DNA from: Pseudomonadota bacterium
GTDB lineage: Bacteria > Pseudomonadota > Alphaproteobacteria > Rhizobiales > Xanthobacteraceae
DNA length: 8,569 bases
NCBI GenBank assembly: GCA_023405565.1
Contig: JAEXXW010000208.1
Location: 1 to 8,569 of the forward strand
Direction: 5' to 3'
Shown here: positions 1-6,419 of the stretch, one piece after another
Position numbering within the stretch: the stretch's first letter is position 1
Layout: every line of letters starts with the position of its first letter
Translations under genes and position numbers: made by a program
The notes under the pieces: generated by a model
What the model saw: the letters and a program-made list of their open reading frames with translations, nothing else
Database searches by the model: none
Told to the model about the DNA's origin: nothing

Positions 1-204
1 GAGCCCGAACAGGGCAGTCCCGGGCGCGAAGAGAAGGAAGGCAGCGCCCCACCAGGCGAGTGCCGTCGTGCTGCGGCTCTGCAGCCAGGCAAATAGCAGG
101 AGCAATCCGCCCAGCCCCAGCATGAAGACGGCGACGAAGAACAGAGTGGCAAGGTCCAGCGTCACGCCATATCCCGATGCGGGCTCCAAGCTGACTCTCT
201 GCAT
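1..204 (-). CDS. Membrane protein N-terminus, possibly a diguanylate cyclase (partial)
   Basis: Only the first 68 codons are present; the gene reads leftward off the window edge. The ATG at 204-202 opens a frame with no stop to base 1. After a short polar leader (MQRVSLEPASGYG) come two hydrophobic stretches: roughly residues 18-40 (including LFFVAVFMLGLGGLLLLFAW) and residues 48-68 (ALAWWGAAFLLFAPGTALFG). A polar loop, LQSRSTT, separates them. Tandem short helices with a WWGAAFLL-like segment are common in the multi-helix membrane input domain of alphaproteobacterial GGDEF proteins, so a membrane-bound diguanylate cyclase is my best guess. No catalytic motif lies inside the window, so this is inference only. 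No strong Shine-Dalgarno sequence precedes the ATG. Any other polytopic membrane protein would fit what can be seen. Confidence 0.6.
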   Translation of the reverse strand, partial: MQRVSLEPASGYGVTLDLATLFFVAVFMLGLGGLLLLFAWLQSRSTTALAWWGAAFLLFAPGTALFGL

Positions 205-302
205 AGCTTGACCGACAATCGTGCCGCAAGCCTGTCACGCGTTTATTGAAATCGCCGATAAGAAAGCGAAAATGCTCTACAAGGCGGGATGAGCCGACGT
301 TC

Positions 303-318
303 CCCGGCGCGTGCCGGG
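303..318 (-). terminator. GC-rich hairpin just after the SDR stop codon
   Basis: CCCGGC at 303-308 and GCCGGG at 313-318 form a perfect 6-bp stem around a 4-base loop. It starts 9 bases downstream of the dehydrogenase stop codon when read on the minus strand. No run of T follows the stem, so this is not a textbook intrinsic terminator. It may be a weak terminator, an mRNA 3'-end stabiliser, or chance in GC-rich DNA. Confidence 0.35.
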
Positions 319-326
319 ATTGGTCT

Positions 327-1079
327 TTAGCCGCGCCCTTCGAACGGCATCTTGGTGGCTTTCACCGTCATGAAGAGGACGTTTGATTCGAGCGACAGGC
401 TGGCCATGTAGCTGACAGCGCGGCCGACGTCTTCGACCGCCATGCGGTCCTCCGCACGAGTCGAACCGTCGGGCTGCAGCATGCCCTGAGTCATGCGCTC
501 GGTCAGGGCCGACACGGCATTGCCGATATCGATCTGGCCGCAGGCGATATCATAGGCGCGGCCGTCGAGAGCGGTCGATTTGGTCAGGCCGGTAATCGCA
601 TGTTTGGTTGCCGTATAGGCGACGGTGAATGGGCGCGGCGTGTGGGCCGAAATCGAGCCGTTATTGATGATACGGCCGCCGCGCGGGTTCTGCGCCTTCA
701 TGATCTTGAAGGCCTCCTGCGTGCACAGGAAGGGGCCGGTGAGGTTGGTGGCTACGACGGACTGCCACGTGTCGAAAGGGAGATCTTCCAACGGGACGGC
801 AGGCGCTCCGATGCCTGCATTATTGAACAGAAGATCGAGGCGTCCGAAGGCATCCACGACTTTTGCAAACAATGCCTTGATCTGTGCGGGATCGGAGAGA
901 TCGGTCGGCACGGCCAGCGTCTTGCGCCCCAACGCCGCGCCTTCCCGCGCCACCTCGTCGAGCGGCTCCTTGCGGCGGCCGGCCAGCACCATGTCAAAGC
1001 CATCTTTCATCAGCGCCAGTGCAGACGCCCGTCCGATGCCCGAACCAGCACCTGTCACCAGCGCAACCTTCGCCGCCAT
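327..1079 (-). CDS. Short-chain dehydrogenase/reductase (SDR) family oxidoreductase
   Basis: This 250-residue classical SDR is a soluble NAD(P)(H)-dependent oxidoreductase with a Rossmann fold; the substrate cannot be read from sequence. In order it shows the cofactor-binding TGAGSGIG at residues 9-16, the structural NNAG at 86-89, Asn112 in TNLTG, and the catalytic Ser142 in GSIS with Tyr155 and Lys159 (YTATK). The basic pair after strand beta-2 (LAGRR) suggests NADP(H) rather than NAD(H). The usual Pro-Gly after the active site is replaced by GQIDIGNA. The frame opens upstream at 1109, but I chose the ATG at 1079: [12 protein letters not shown] is where SDR homology normally begins, and GGGGAG sits 7 bases upstream. 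The gene is on the same strand as the GGDEF-EAL gene but separated from it by about 218 bases, so it is probably transcribed separately. Confidence 0.93.
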   Translation of the reverse strand: MAAKVALVTGAGSGIGRASALALMKDGFDMVLAGRRKEPLDEVAREGAALGRKTLAVPTDLSDPAQIKALFAKVVDAFGRLDLLFNNAGIGAPAVPLEDLPFDTWQSVVATNLTGPFLCTQEAFKIMKAQNPRGGRIINNGSISAHTPRPFTVAYTATKHAITGLTKSTALDGRAYDIACGQIDIGNAVSALTERMTQGMLQPDGSTRAEDRMAVEDVGRAVSYMASLSLESNVLFMTVKATKMPFEGRG

Positions 1080-1086
1080 TCCTGCT

Positions 1087-1092
1087 CTCCCC
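1087..1092 (-). promoter_or_regulatory. Ribosome binding site fixing the SDR start
   Basis: Read on the minus strand this is GGGGAG, 7 bases before the ATG at 1079. The two upstream in-frame ATGs (1109 and 1094) have no comparable purine-rich element, so this site supports the shorter 250-residue protein. Confidence 0.6.
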
Positions 1093-1211
1093 ATATTCTG
1101 ACTGTTCACCTGCGCGAGCAGTCACCCTAGCGCATGCCCCGGTGGAGTGAAATTACCCAGCCGATCAGGCTATACGCCCTGACAATAAGTTGGTGCGCGA
1201 TTTAACACAAA

Positions 1212-1237
1212 GCCGATCGCCCGCCATTGCCGATCGC
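1212..1237. repeat. Two 9-bp direct repeats upstream of the SDR gene
   Basis: GCCGATCGC occurs at 1212-1220 and again at 1229-1237, 17 bases apart start to start. Both lie in the roughly 218-base space between the GGDEF-EAL stop and the SDR start, about 130-160 bases upstream of the SDR start. They could be a tandem operator, but a chance repeat of this length is quite possible. I see no convincing -35/-10 pair or coding sequence in this interval. Confidence 0.3.
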
Positions 1238-1297
1238 GCATTGGCTGGCAGATGGTGGGCATTGTCCCAAGGAAGAATCGGGAACAAGAGCCGCTCG

Positions 1298-3586
1298 TCA
1301 GCTTGCGAGGGCTGCCGCGTCTTTAGTGATGCTGCGATGAGAACCCGGCATGGCGAGCCGGGCCGAAATGATATTGGGCGAACCAGGCCGGCCAAAACGA
1401 TAGCCCTGCATGGAATGGACGCCGGCCGCCCGCAGGAAAAGCTGCTGTTCGGCCGTTTCCACACCTTCTGCCGTCACCTTCATGCCGAGACCGCGGCCAA
1501 GACCGACGATGGCATGAACGATGGCAGCGGCATCTGCCGAACGCTCGATCGAGCGGACGAAGCTCTTGTCGATTTTCAGCTTGTCGAAGGGAAAGCGCCG
1601 CAAATAGGCAAGCGATGAGTAGCCGGTGCCGAAATCATCAAGTGCGAGCCGCAGGCCGATATTCTTGAGACGTTGCATCGCTGTCTCGGCGTTATCGACA
1701 TTGCCGATCAGCGTGCTCTCGGTAATCTCGAGTTCGAGATGGGACGCGGCAAAGTCGGTCTCGCGCAGAATGCGCTCGACGACGTCCACGAAATCGGGTT
1801 GCCGGAATTGCAACGCTGAGACGTTGACCGACATGAAAAGACCCGGCCATTCCTTGCCCTCGCTGCAGGCGCGCCGCAACACCCATTCGCCGAGCTTGAT
1901 GATGAGGCCGGAATGTTCAGCGACGGGAATGAATTGCGAGGGCTCTATGTCGCCGCGTGTCGGATGGGTCCAGCGTGTCAGGGCTTCGACGCCAAGGATG
2001 GTGTCGCCGCTGCCATTGACGATCGGCTGATAGACGAGCCGCAGCTGATCGTTGGCGATGGCTTCGCGCAAATCATGCTCAAGCTGCTTGCGTTCGGACA
2101 GATCCGCGTCCATCGCCGCATCGTAAATGCAGGCGCGGTTCCGGCCTTCATTTTTCGCGCGATACAGCGCCATATCGGCATAGCGCATGACGTCGGAGGT
2201 GTCGCCGCTGAAGCGGTGATCGATGATGGCGATGCCGATGCTCGCGCCGATGATGATGTTGTGCCCGTTGACTGAATAAGGCGCGCAGATGGCGCCGATG
2301 ATCCTGTCGGCGATCCGCTGCAGGCTGGCCGTATCGGTGCTGCCGGTCACGATGACCGCGAACTCGTCGCCGCCGAGACGGCTCACCAGATCTTCAGGGC
2401 GTAGTAAACCGGACAAACGGGACGTCACGCTTCGGATCAATTCATCGCCAACCGGATGGCCGAGCGTATCGTTCACGTCCTTGAAGTGATCGAGATCAAT
2501 GTAGAGAACGGCCGCCGACGGCCCGCCGAGATGGACGACTCTGATCACGTCCTGAAGGCGCTCGCCGAAATAATTGCGATTCGGCAGACCACAAAGCGGA
2601 TCATGCAGGGCAAGATAGCGGAGCCGCTGTTCACCCTGGGCAATCGTTGCGGCCGTGCGGCGCATGTAGCCGTGAATCAAAGCCGCCAGCAGACCGAAGC
2701 CGGCAAAGGCGATGGCAATGAACGGGATAACGCTCGTGATAATCTCGATGCCCGGCTTTTTCGGAGTCCAGGCAAGCTGCATAACCGGTGCACCGGCATC
2801 GTCCTTCAACTCGTAAAGGTATTCCCCTTCCGATGCTGTATCCCTGTCGAGCAGGCGGAGGTTTTGCAACTGCAGCCGTCCGGCGATTTCCGATAGAACG
2901 CTTTCGTCGATGAACTTGACCGACATTGCCACCGGAGAAACACCGCCCTCCTTGCCGGCAATCTGCTCCGTCGGAGCAACAAGGACCGCTGCGACCGCCG
3001 CCGGCCGGCCGAGGAAACGCTGAATCAGTGTGGCGCGATTGGGTTGCTGAACATCGGCCGGACGGCGTGGTTCCGAAATTCGGATGGCTCCGTCGAGATG
3101 CCCGTCAGTTCGTGTCCCCCGGATGTAGTCCAGTGTCGGTGCCAGTTCCGGCATGATCGAGTTGAACCATTTCGGTTCGACGCTATTGCGGCCGAGCAGG
3201 GCATAGACAAGCTTGTTGTTTTCGTCGGCGACGAAGACAAAATCATGGTCAAACGAGTTGCGAAGCCACAGACCGACACGGTTGTGTAACCAGTCGTGGT
3301 CGAATTGCTCGCGGATGCGCCGGAGGGCTTCTTCGTTCGAGGCGACGCTTTCCAGTTCGCGCAGGATCCGGTTGCCGTAGTTGACCATGGCGCGTGAAAA
3401 CAGACGCTTTTCATGATCGAGCGCAACTTCGTCGGCGCGCTTGGCAGACGTCATCACGGCAAAAACGATGCAAATGATTGCGACCGCGACGATCACACTG
3501 ATCGGAACGACAACGCTGAGCCGGGCGCGATCCCAACTGACCTTCGCGCATTTCTCGGCCAAACGCGCATTCGTTTCGGCCACCAC
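1298..3586 (-). CDS. Membrane-bound bifunctional diguanylate cyclase/phosphodiesterase (CHASE-like sensor, GGDEF, EAL)
   Basis: This 762-residue inner-membrane protein is predicted to make and degrade cyclic di-GMP. A transmembrane helix at about residues 23-45 is followed by a periplasmic sensor (about 46-280) resembling CHASE4, with HDFVFVADENNKLVYALLGR at 114-133. A second helix spans about 282-306. The GGDEF domain (about 322-485) has DLDHFKDVND at 364-373 and an intact GGDEF at 405-409. RPED at 396-399, exactly five residues before GGDEF, fits the allosteric inhibitory I-site. The EAL domain (about 503-745) keeps EALTRW (534-539), LELEIT with Glu620, DDFGTGYSS (650-658), Lys671, EGVE (707-710) and QGYRFGRP (727-734), so the phosphodiesterase residues also look complete. 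There is no evident HAMP domain. The start is GTG at 3586 with AGGGG 6 bases upstream; the adjacent GTG at 3583 is an alternative. Direction of net activity cannot be inferred. Confidence 0.95.
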   Translation of the reverse strand: MVAETNARLAEKCAKVSWDRARLSVVVPISVIVAVAIICIVFAVMTSAKRADEVALDHEKRLFSRAMVNYGNRILRELESVASNEEALRRIREQFDHDWLHNRVGLWLRNSFDHDFVFVADENNKLVYALLGRNSVEPKWFNSIMPELAPTLDYIRGTRTDGHLDGAIRISEPRRPADVQQPNRATLIQRFLGRPAAVAAVLVAPTEQIAGKEGGVSPVAMSVKFIDESVLSEIAGRLQLQNLRLLDRDTASEGEYLYELKDDAGAPVMQLAWTPKKPGIEIITSVIPFIAIAFAGFGLLAALIHGYMRRTAATIAQGEQRLRYLALHDPLCGLPNRNYFGERLQDVIRVVHLGGPSAAVLYIDLDHFKDVNDTLGHPVGDELIRSVTSRLSGLLRPEDLVSRLGGDEFAVIVTGSTDTASLQRIADRIIGAICAPYSVNGHNIIIGASIGIAIIDHRFSGDTSDVMRYADMALYRAKNEGRNRACIYDAAMDADLSERKQLEHDLREAIANDQLRLVYQPIVNGSGDTILGVEALTRWTHPTRGDIEPSQFIPVAEHSGLIIKLGEWVLRRACSEGKEWPGLFMSVNVSALQFRQPDFVDVVERILRETDFAASHLELEITESTLIGNVDNAETAMQRLKNIGLRLALDDFGTGYSSLAYLRRFPFDKLKIDKSFVRSIERSADAAAIVHAIVGLGRGLGMKVTAEGVETAEQQLFLRAAGVHSMQGYRFGRPGSPNIISARLAMPGSHRSITKDAAALAS

Positions 3587-3622
3587 AATTTGCCCCTAAA
3601 TGCCGGACATGGACGGCAAAAA

Positions 3623-3628
3623 ATTATG
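3623..3628 (-). promoter_or_regulatory. Possible -10 element for the GGDEF-EAL gene
   Basis: On the minus strand this reads CATAAT, five of six matches to TATAAT, 36 bases upstream of the GTG start at 3586. I see no good -35 element 16-18 bases before it. A small dyad (TGCCG at 3601-3605, CGGCA at 3614-3618) lies between it and the ribosome binding site. Weak evidence. Confidence 0.2.
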
Positions 3629-3660
3629 GGACAAAACTTGCCATTCACTTGCCGATGATG

Positions 3661-3686
3661 TGCAGGTACGCGGTTAAGCGTATGCA
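3661..3686. repeat. Bulged hairpin between the anbu and GGDEF-EAL genes
   Basis: TGCA (3661-3664) pairs with TGCA (3683-3686), and TACGC (3667-3671) pairs with GCGTA (3678-3682). The result is a 9-bp stem with a 2-base bulge (GG at 3665-3666) and a 6-base loop. It lies about 41 bases past the anbu stop and about 75 bases before the GGDEF-EAL start. It could end transcription of the upstream operon, act as an operator, or fold in the leader of the GGDEF-EAL mRNA. No T-run follows on the minus strand. Confidence 0.4.
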
Positions 3687-3692
3687 GCCTAC

Positions 3693-3725
3693 CTTTTACA
3701 TTTTATAATTAAAGAAGCGTAAAAG
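3693..3725. repeat. AT-rich island with a 7-bp inverted repeat after anbu
   Basis: CTTTTAC at 3693-3699 and GTAAAAG at 3719-3725 are perfect inverted arms around a 19-base AT-rich spacer, starting 3 bases past the anbu stop codon. The spacer contains TATAAT at 3704-3709 on the plus strand, but no -35 partner and no plus-strand gene. The AT content contrasts sharply with the surrounding DNA, as expected for a promoter or a protein-binding site. It is too AT-rich to be a good intrinsic terminator. Confidence 0.35.
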
Positions 3726-3727
3726 AC

Positions 3728-4474
3728 CTAGCTCGCGCCGGCATAGGGCGGACGCGGGATCGCGTTATGGGCAGCGCGGAGCGCAGCAGACCATCGTTCC
3801 CGCAAATCATGAAAATAAGGTTCGCCGGGTTCGATCCGGTACGATAACTCCGCGTCGCAGACATCACGCCGCGCCACGAGGATATCGATCGGCATGCCGA
3901 CACCAAGGTTGGAGCGCATGGTCGAGTCCATCGAGATCAGCCCGATCTTCAAGGCGTCATAGAGATCCACACCATATGTCACCGCGCGATCGAGAACCGG
4001 CTTGCCGTATTTGTGCTCACCGATCTGCAGATAGGGTGTGTCGGTTGTGCATTCGATGAAATTGCCGGCCGAGTAGATCATGAACAGGCGCATGCGTTCG
4101 CCCTTGATCTGGCCGCCGAACAGGAATGACACGTCGAATTTGACGTCCGATGCTTCCAGCGCGTTACCTTCATTGGCGTGGATCAGACGGACCGCACGGC
4201 CGATACGCTGCGCGGCCTGAAACATGGTCGGCGCGTTCATGAGCGTTTCACGCTCACCGGTTTCCTTGTTTTCGATTCCCTCGATCATGGTGGAAACAAC
4301 GGACTGGCTGAGCGACAGGTTGCCGGAGGAGGCAATGGCCATGATGCGTTCGCCCGGCTGCTTGAATACATGCAGCTTGCGAAAGGTCGATACATTGTCG
4401 AGCCCGGCATTGGTCCGGGTATCCGCGATCATCACGAGGCCCTCGCGGACCAGAATTCCACAGCAATAGGTCAT
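3728..4474 (-). CDS. Anbu, proteasome-type Ntn-hydrolase (predicted threonine peptidase)
   Basis: This 248-residue protein matches the bacterial Anbu (ancestral beta-subunit) family, which is related to HslV and 20S proteasome beta subunits and is known to form oligomeric assemblies. It starts MTYCCGI, so removal of the initiator Met would expose Thr2 as the N-terminal nucleophile. Further beta-subunit landmarks are Asp18 in MIADTRTNAG, Lys33 in FRKLHVF, the SSGNLSLSQ segment at 49-57, FLFGGQIKGE at 117-126, YLQIGEHKYGKP at 148-159 and SMDSTMRSNLGVG at 181-193. There is no propeptide and no signal peptide, so it is cytoplasmic. It is the last gene of the operon with the ATP-grasp, alpha-E and transglutaminase-like genes, 106 bases after the last of these. 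That context is characteristic of Anbu and separates it from HslV, which pairs with HslU. The Shine-Dalgarno sequence is weak. Peptidase activity and substrate are not demonstrated for this protein. Confidence 0.93.
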   Translation of the reverse strand: MTYCCGILVREGLVMIADTRTNAGLDNVSTFRKLHVFKQPGERIMAIASSGNLSLSQSVVSTMIEGIENKETGERETLMNAPTMFQAAQRIGRAVRLIHANEGNALEASDVKFDVSFLFGGQIKGERMRLFMIYSAGNFIECTTDTPYLQIGEHKYGKPVLDRAVTYGVDLYDALKIGLISMDSTMRSNLGVGMPIDILVARRDVCDAELSYRIEPGEPYFHDLRERWSAALRAAHNAIPRPPYAGAS

Positions 4475-4486
4475 TGAAACAAGTAT

Positions 4487-4501
4487 CCGTCCGGCGGACG
4501 G
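4487..4501. repeat. Perfect 15-base palindrome just upstream of anbu
   Basis: CCGTCCG at 4487-4493 mirrors CGGACGG at 4495-4501 around one central base. It ends 13 bases before the anbu ATG, in the position of the leader. In mRNA it could form a stem near the ribosome-binding region, which otherwise shows only a weak Shine-Dalgarno sequence. In DNA it could be an operator. Function is inferred only. Confidence 0.4.
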
Positions 4502-4521
4502 GACAGCCCCGCCGCGGGCGC

Positions 4522-4527
4522 ATTATC
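4522..4527 (-). promoter_or_regulatory. Possible internal -10 element for anbu
   Basis: On the minus strand this reads GATAAT, five of six matches to TATAAT, about 47 bases upstream of the anbu start. Upstream lies a T-run (about 4545-4549) but no good -35 hexamer. The inverted pair CATTCC (4530-4535) and GGAATG (4552-4557) covers the intervening bases. The 106-base gap between the transglutaminase-like gene and anbu is long for this operon, so an internal promoter is conceivable but weakly supported. Confidence 0.2.
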
Positions 4528-4580
4528 CCCATTCCGCGGGATTGAAAAAGGGGAATGCGGCGGAAGCGTCAGGCCGCTGG

Positions 4581-5402
4581 CTAGCTCTGAGACTGACGCA
4601 TGGTCTGGTCGACCCGGATCTGGACCGTGAGGCCTTCGCCGCCGCCGCCATAGCGTGTACCGCGGACGGGGGCCGCACTCAGATAGTCAAGCCCGACCGC
4701 AACCCGCAGATGCGCGTCGGTTGCGCTGATACCGTTGGTGGGGTCGAAGGCGACCCAGCCGAGGTCGGGAATGAAGGCCTCGGTCCAGGCATGTCCGGCT
4801 TCCTGCTCGATCACGCCATCGGCACGCCGGAAATAGCCGGAGACGTAACGCGCCGGGATGCCGAGGCTGCGCGCTGCGGCGATGAAGACGTGGCTGATAT
4901 CCTGACAGACTCCGCGTTTGAGGGCGAAGGCCTCCGGCGCAGTCGTCGCGGCGTGCGTCGGATCGGGGTCGAAAACGATCTCGCGGTGGAGCGTTCCCAT
5001 CATATTGTGAAGGAGAGCCAGCCGGCCCTCGCGCTCGGAAAAATCGGCAGCAAAGCTGCGTATGGCATCGTCAGCCTGCGTCAGATCCGTTTCGCGCAGG
5101 AAGAGGGAGGGCGGAAATCGTTCGACGGTCCCTCGCACGATGCCATGGGTGTCCTCGACCTCTGCCACGCCCTCGACATGGACGACAAGCTCGTCCAGCG
5201 GGCCATCGGCCGTGAAAGTGTGGGTGGTGTTGCCGAAGGCATCGATGTGGCTGGCCAGCGGACAATCGGCGGAGATATCGACCCGCCAGTTGATGATGTA
5301 CTGGCCGTCATGATTGCGCGGCGTCAGCCGGAGCGTCTGAATAACGCCCGATGCCGGCTGCGCGTAGCGGTAGATGGTATCGTGCAGGATGTGAATTCGC
5401 AT
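4581..5402 (-). CDS. Transglutaminase-like cysteine peptidase family protein
   Basis: This 273-residue cytoplasmic protein has the N-terminal beta-rich domain of bacterial transglutaminase-like proteins (about 1-80, starting MRIHILHDTIYRYAQPA), then the papain-like transglutaminase core. The expected catalytic triad is visible: Cys166 in RGVCQDISHVF, His204 in GHAWTEAF and Asp220 in AFDPTNG. Family members hydrolyse or transfer amide bonds; the substrate here is unknown. The frame can be extended to a TTG at 5441, but I chose the ATG at 5402 because homology to the family begins exactly at MRIHI and the TTG lacks a ribosome binding site. The ATG itself also has only a weak one. It lies 75 bases after the alpha-E gene and 106 bases before anbu, all on one strand, which supports a shared operon and pathway. 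There is no signal peptide or membrane segment. Confidence 0.93.
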   Translation of the reverse strand: MRIHILHDTIYRYAQPASGVIQTLRLTPRNHDGQYIINWRVDISADCPLASHIDAFGNTTHTFTADGPLDELVVHVEGVAEVEDTHGIVRGTVERFPPSLFLRETDLTQADDAIRSFAADFSEREGRLALLHNMMGTLHREIVFDPDPTHAATTAPEAFALKRGVCQDISHVFIAAARSLGIPARYVSGYFRRADGVIEQEAGHAWTEAFIPDLGWVAFDPTNGISATDAHLRVAVGLDYLSAAPVRGTRYGGGGEGLTVQIRVDQTMRQSQS

Positions 5403-5477
5403 GTTCAGGCCGATGCTGGCGCTATCGCCGCGCAAAGGCAAGCGCCGGATGGCGTCGGCGGCCCCGGCGGCGGGCCA

Positions 5478-6419
5478 TTATGCCAGATATTGCTGGGTGA
5501 TCGTGCCGCCGATGCGGTTGTTGTCGGCGATGAATTCCTGAATGAATTCGTGCAGGCCGTTCTGGAAAATGTCTTCCATTTTGGCGTTCTGCAGCCGTGT
5601 CCGGACGCCGCGGGCAAGTCGTTGCGAGGGGCCCTGCCGGCCATAGGCGGCCGCGATATCGTCGAGATAGCGGACGACATTCTCGTAGCAACTCGCCAGC
5701 GAGCGCGGCATTTCGTCCTTCAGGATCAGCAGGTCGGCGACGTGCCAGGGCTTCAGGCTCTCGCGATAGACCCAATGATAGGAGGTCAGCGCGGAGACCG
5801 AGCGCAGGATCGCCGCCCACTGGAAATAGTCGAGCGGGCCGCCAACCTGCTCCTGCGCAGGCAGCAGCAGATGATATTTGACGTCGAGGATCCGGGCCGT
5901 GTTATCGGCGCGCTCGAGATAAACGCCAAGCCGGGTGAACCAATAGGCATCGTTACGGAGCATGGTTCGATAGGCCGAGCCGTCGAAACGCAGCGAGGAT
6001 TCCTGAACCCAGCGCAGAAAGCGTGACAATTCCTCGCGCGAGGTCGGGCCATTGCCGTAGCGTTTGAGTTCGAGCCAGGTGCCATTGATCGCATCCCACA
6101 TCTCGACTGTCAGTGCGGTGCGGACCGCCCGCGCATTGGTGCGCGCAACCTCGAAACAGGAGCGGATGGATGACGGGTTCTCGGTCGAGAAGGCCAGGAA
6201 ATCCGTGACGTTTTCCTCGTTGGCCTCGTCATAGATTTCGAAGAAAGCATGCGCGCAGCCAGCGGTCGCGACCGCCGATTCCCACTCATTGCTCTCGCGG
6301 ATATAGGCGATTGGCAGGGATGTCAGCCGCTGTGTGGCTTCGAGAATGCGTGCCAGATATTCGGCGCGTTCGACGTAACGCGCCAGCCAGTAAAGGTTGT
6401 CTGCGGTTCGCGAGAGCAT
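5478..6419 (-). CDS. Alpha-E domain protein (DUF403), partner of the ATP-grasp enzyme
   Basis: This is a 313-residue, mostly helical protein of the alpha-E family, which occurs almost only beside circularly permuted ATP-grasp and transglutaminase-like genes. Its biochemical role is not established. The hallmark N-terminus MLSRTADNLYWLARYVERAE is present. A related signature recurs at about 159-179 (YWFTRLGVYLERADNTARILD), so ERAE at 17-20 and ERAD at 169-172 mark an apparent internal repeat (Y-W, then E-R-A-E/D, then A-R-I-L). The C-terminus ends FIADNNRIGGTITQQYLA, without a membrane helix. The ATG at 6419-6417 shares its A with the TGA of the upstream ATP-grasp gene (TGATG), which implies translational coupling and roughly balanced synthesis, consistent with the two proteins forming a complex. 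The fusion of these two domains in other bacteria, known from the literature, supports that inference. Confidence 0.94.
   Translation of the reverse strand: MLSRTADNLYWLARYVERAEYLARILEATQRLTSLPIAYIRESNEWESAVATAGCAHAFFEIYDEANEENVTDFLAFSTENPSSIRSCFEVARTNARAVRTALTVEMWDAINGTWLELKRYGNGPTSREELSRFLRWVQESSLRFDGSAYRTMLRNDAYWFTRLGVYLERADNTARILDVKYHLLLPAQEQVGGPLDYFQWAAILRSVSALTSYHWVYRESLKPWHVADLLILKDEMPRSLASCYENVVRYLDDIAAAYGRQGPSQRLARGVRTRLQNAKMEDIFQNGLHEFIQEFIADNNRIGGTITQQYLA

Noticed and set aside
1165..1182. Inverted repeat TCAGG / CCTGA around a TATAC core
   Set aside because: The arms are only 5 bp and there is no -35 partner at the right distance. Such repeats are frequent by chance.
1165..1464. 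A 99-codon minus-strand open frame overlapping the end of the GGDEF-EAL gene
   Set aside because: It overlaps the same-strand EAL domain in another frame, with an ordinary GC-rich composition and no recognisable product.
3634..3650. TGGCAAG-like sigma-54 -24 element upstream of the GGDEF-EAL gene
   Set aside because: The matching -12 GC element is missing at the required distance.
3704..3709. Perfect TATAAT on the plus strand
   Set aside because: No -35 element lies at the proper spacing, and no plus-strand gene follows it; the next genes read on the minus strand.
3728..4474. HslV identity for the proteasome-type protein
   Set aside because: The length, the internal motifs and the ATP-grasp/alpha-E/transglutaminase context fit Anbu. 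No hslU is adjacent, and HslV is normally much shorter.
4542..6026. A 494-codon plus-strand open frame opposite the transglutaminase-like and alpha-E genes
   Set aside because: It lies antisense to two genes with clear family motifs. Its translation shows no recognisable domain, and long antisense frames are expected in GC-rich DNA.
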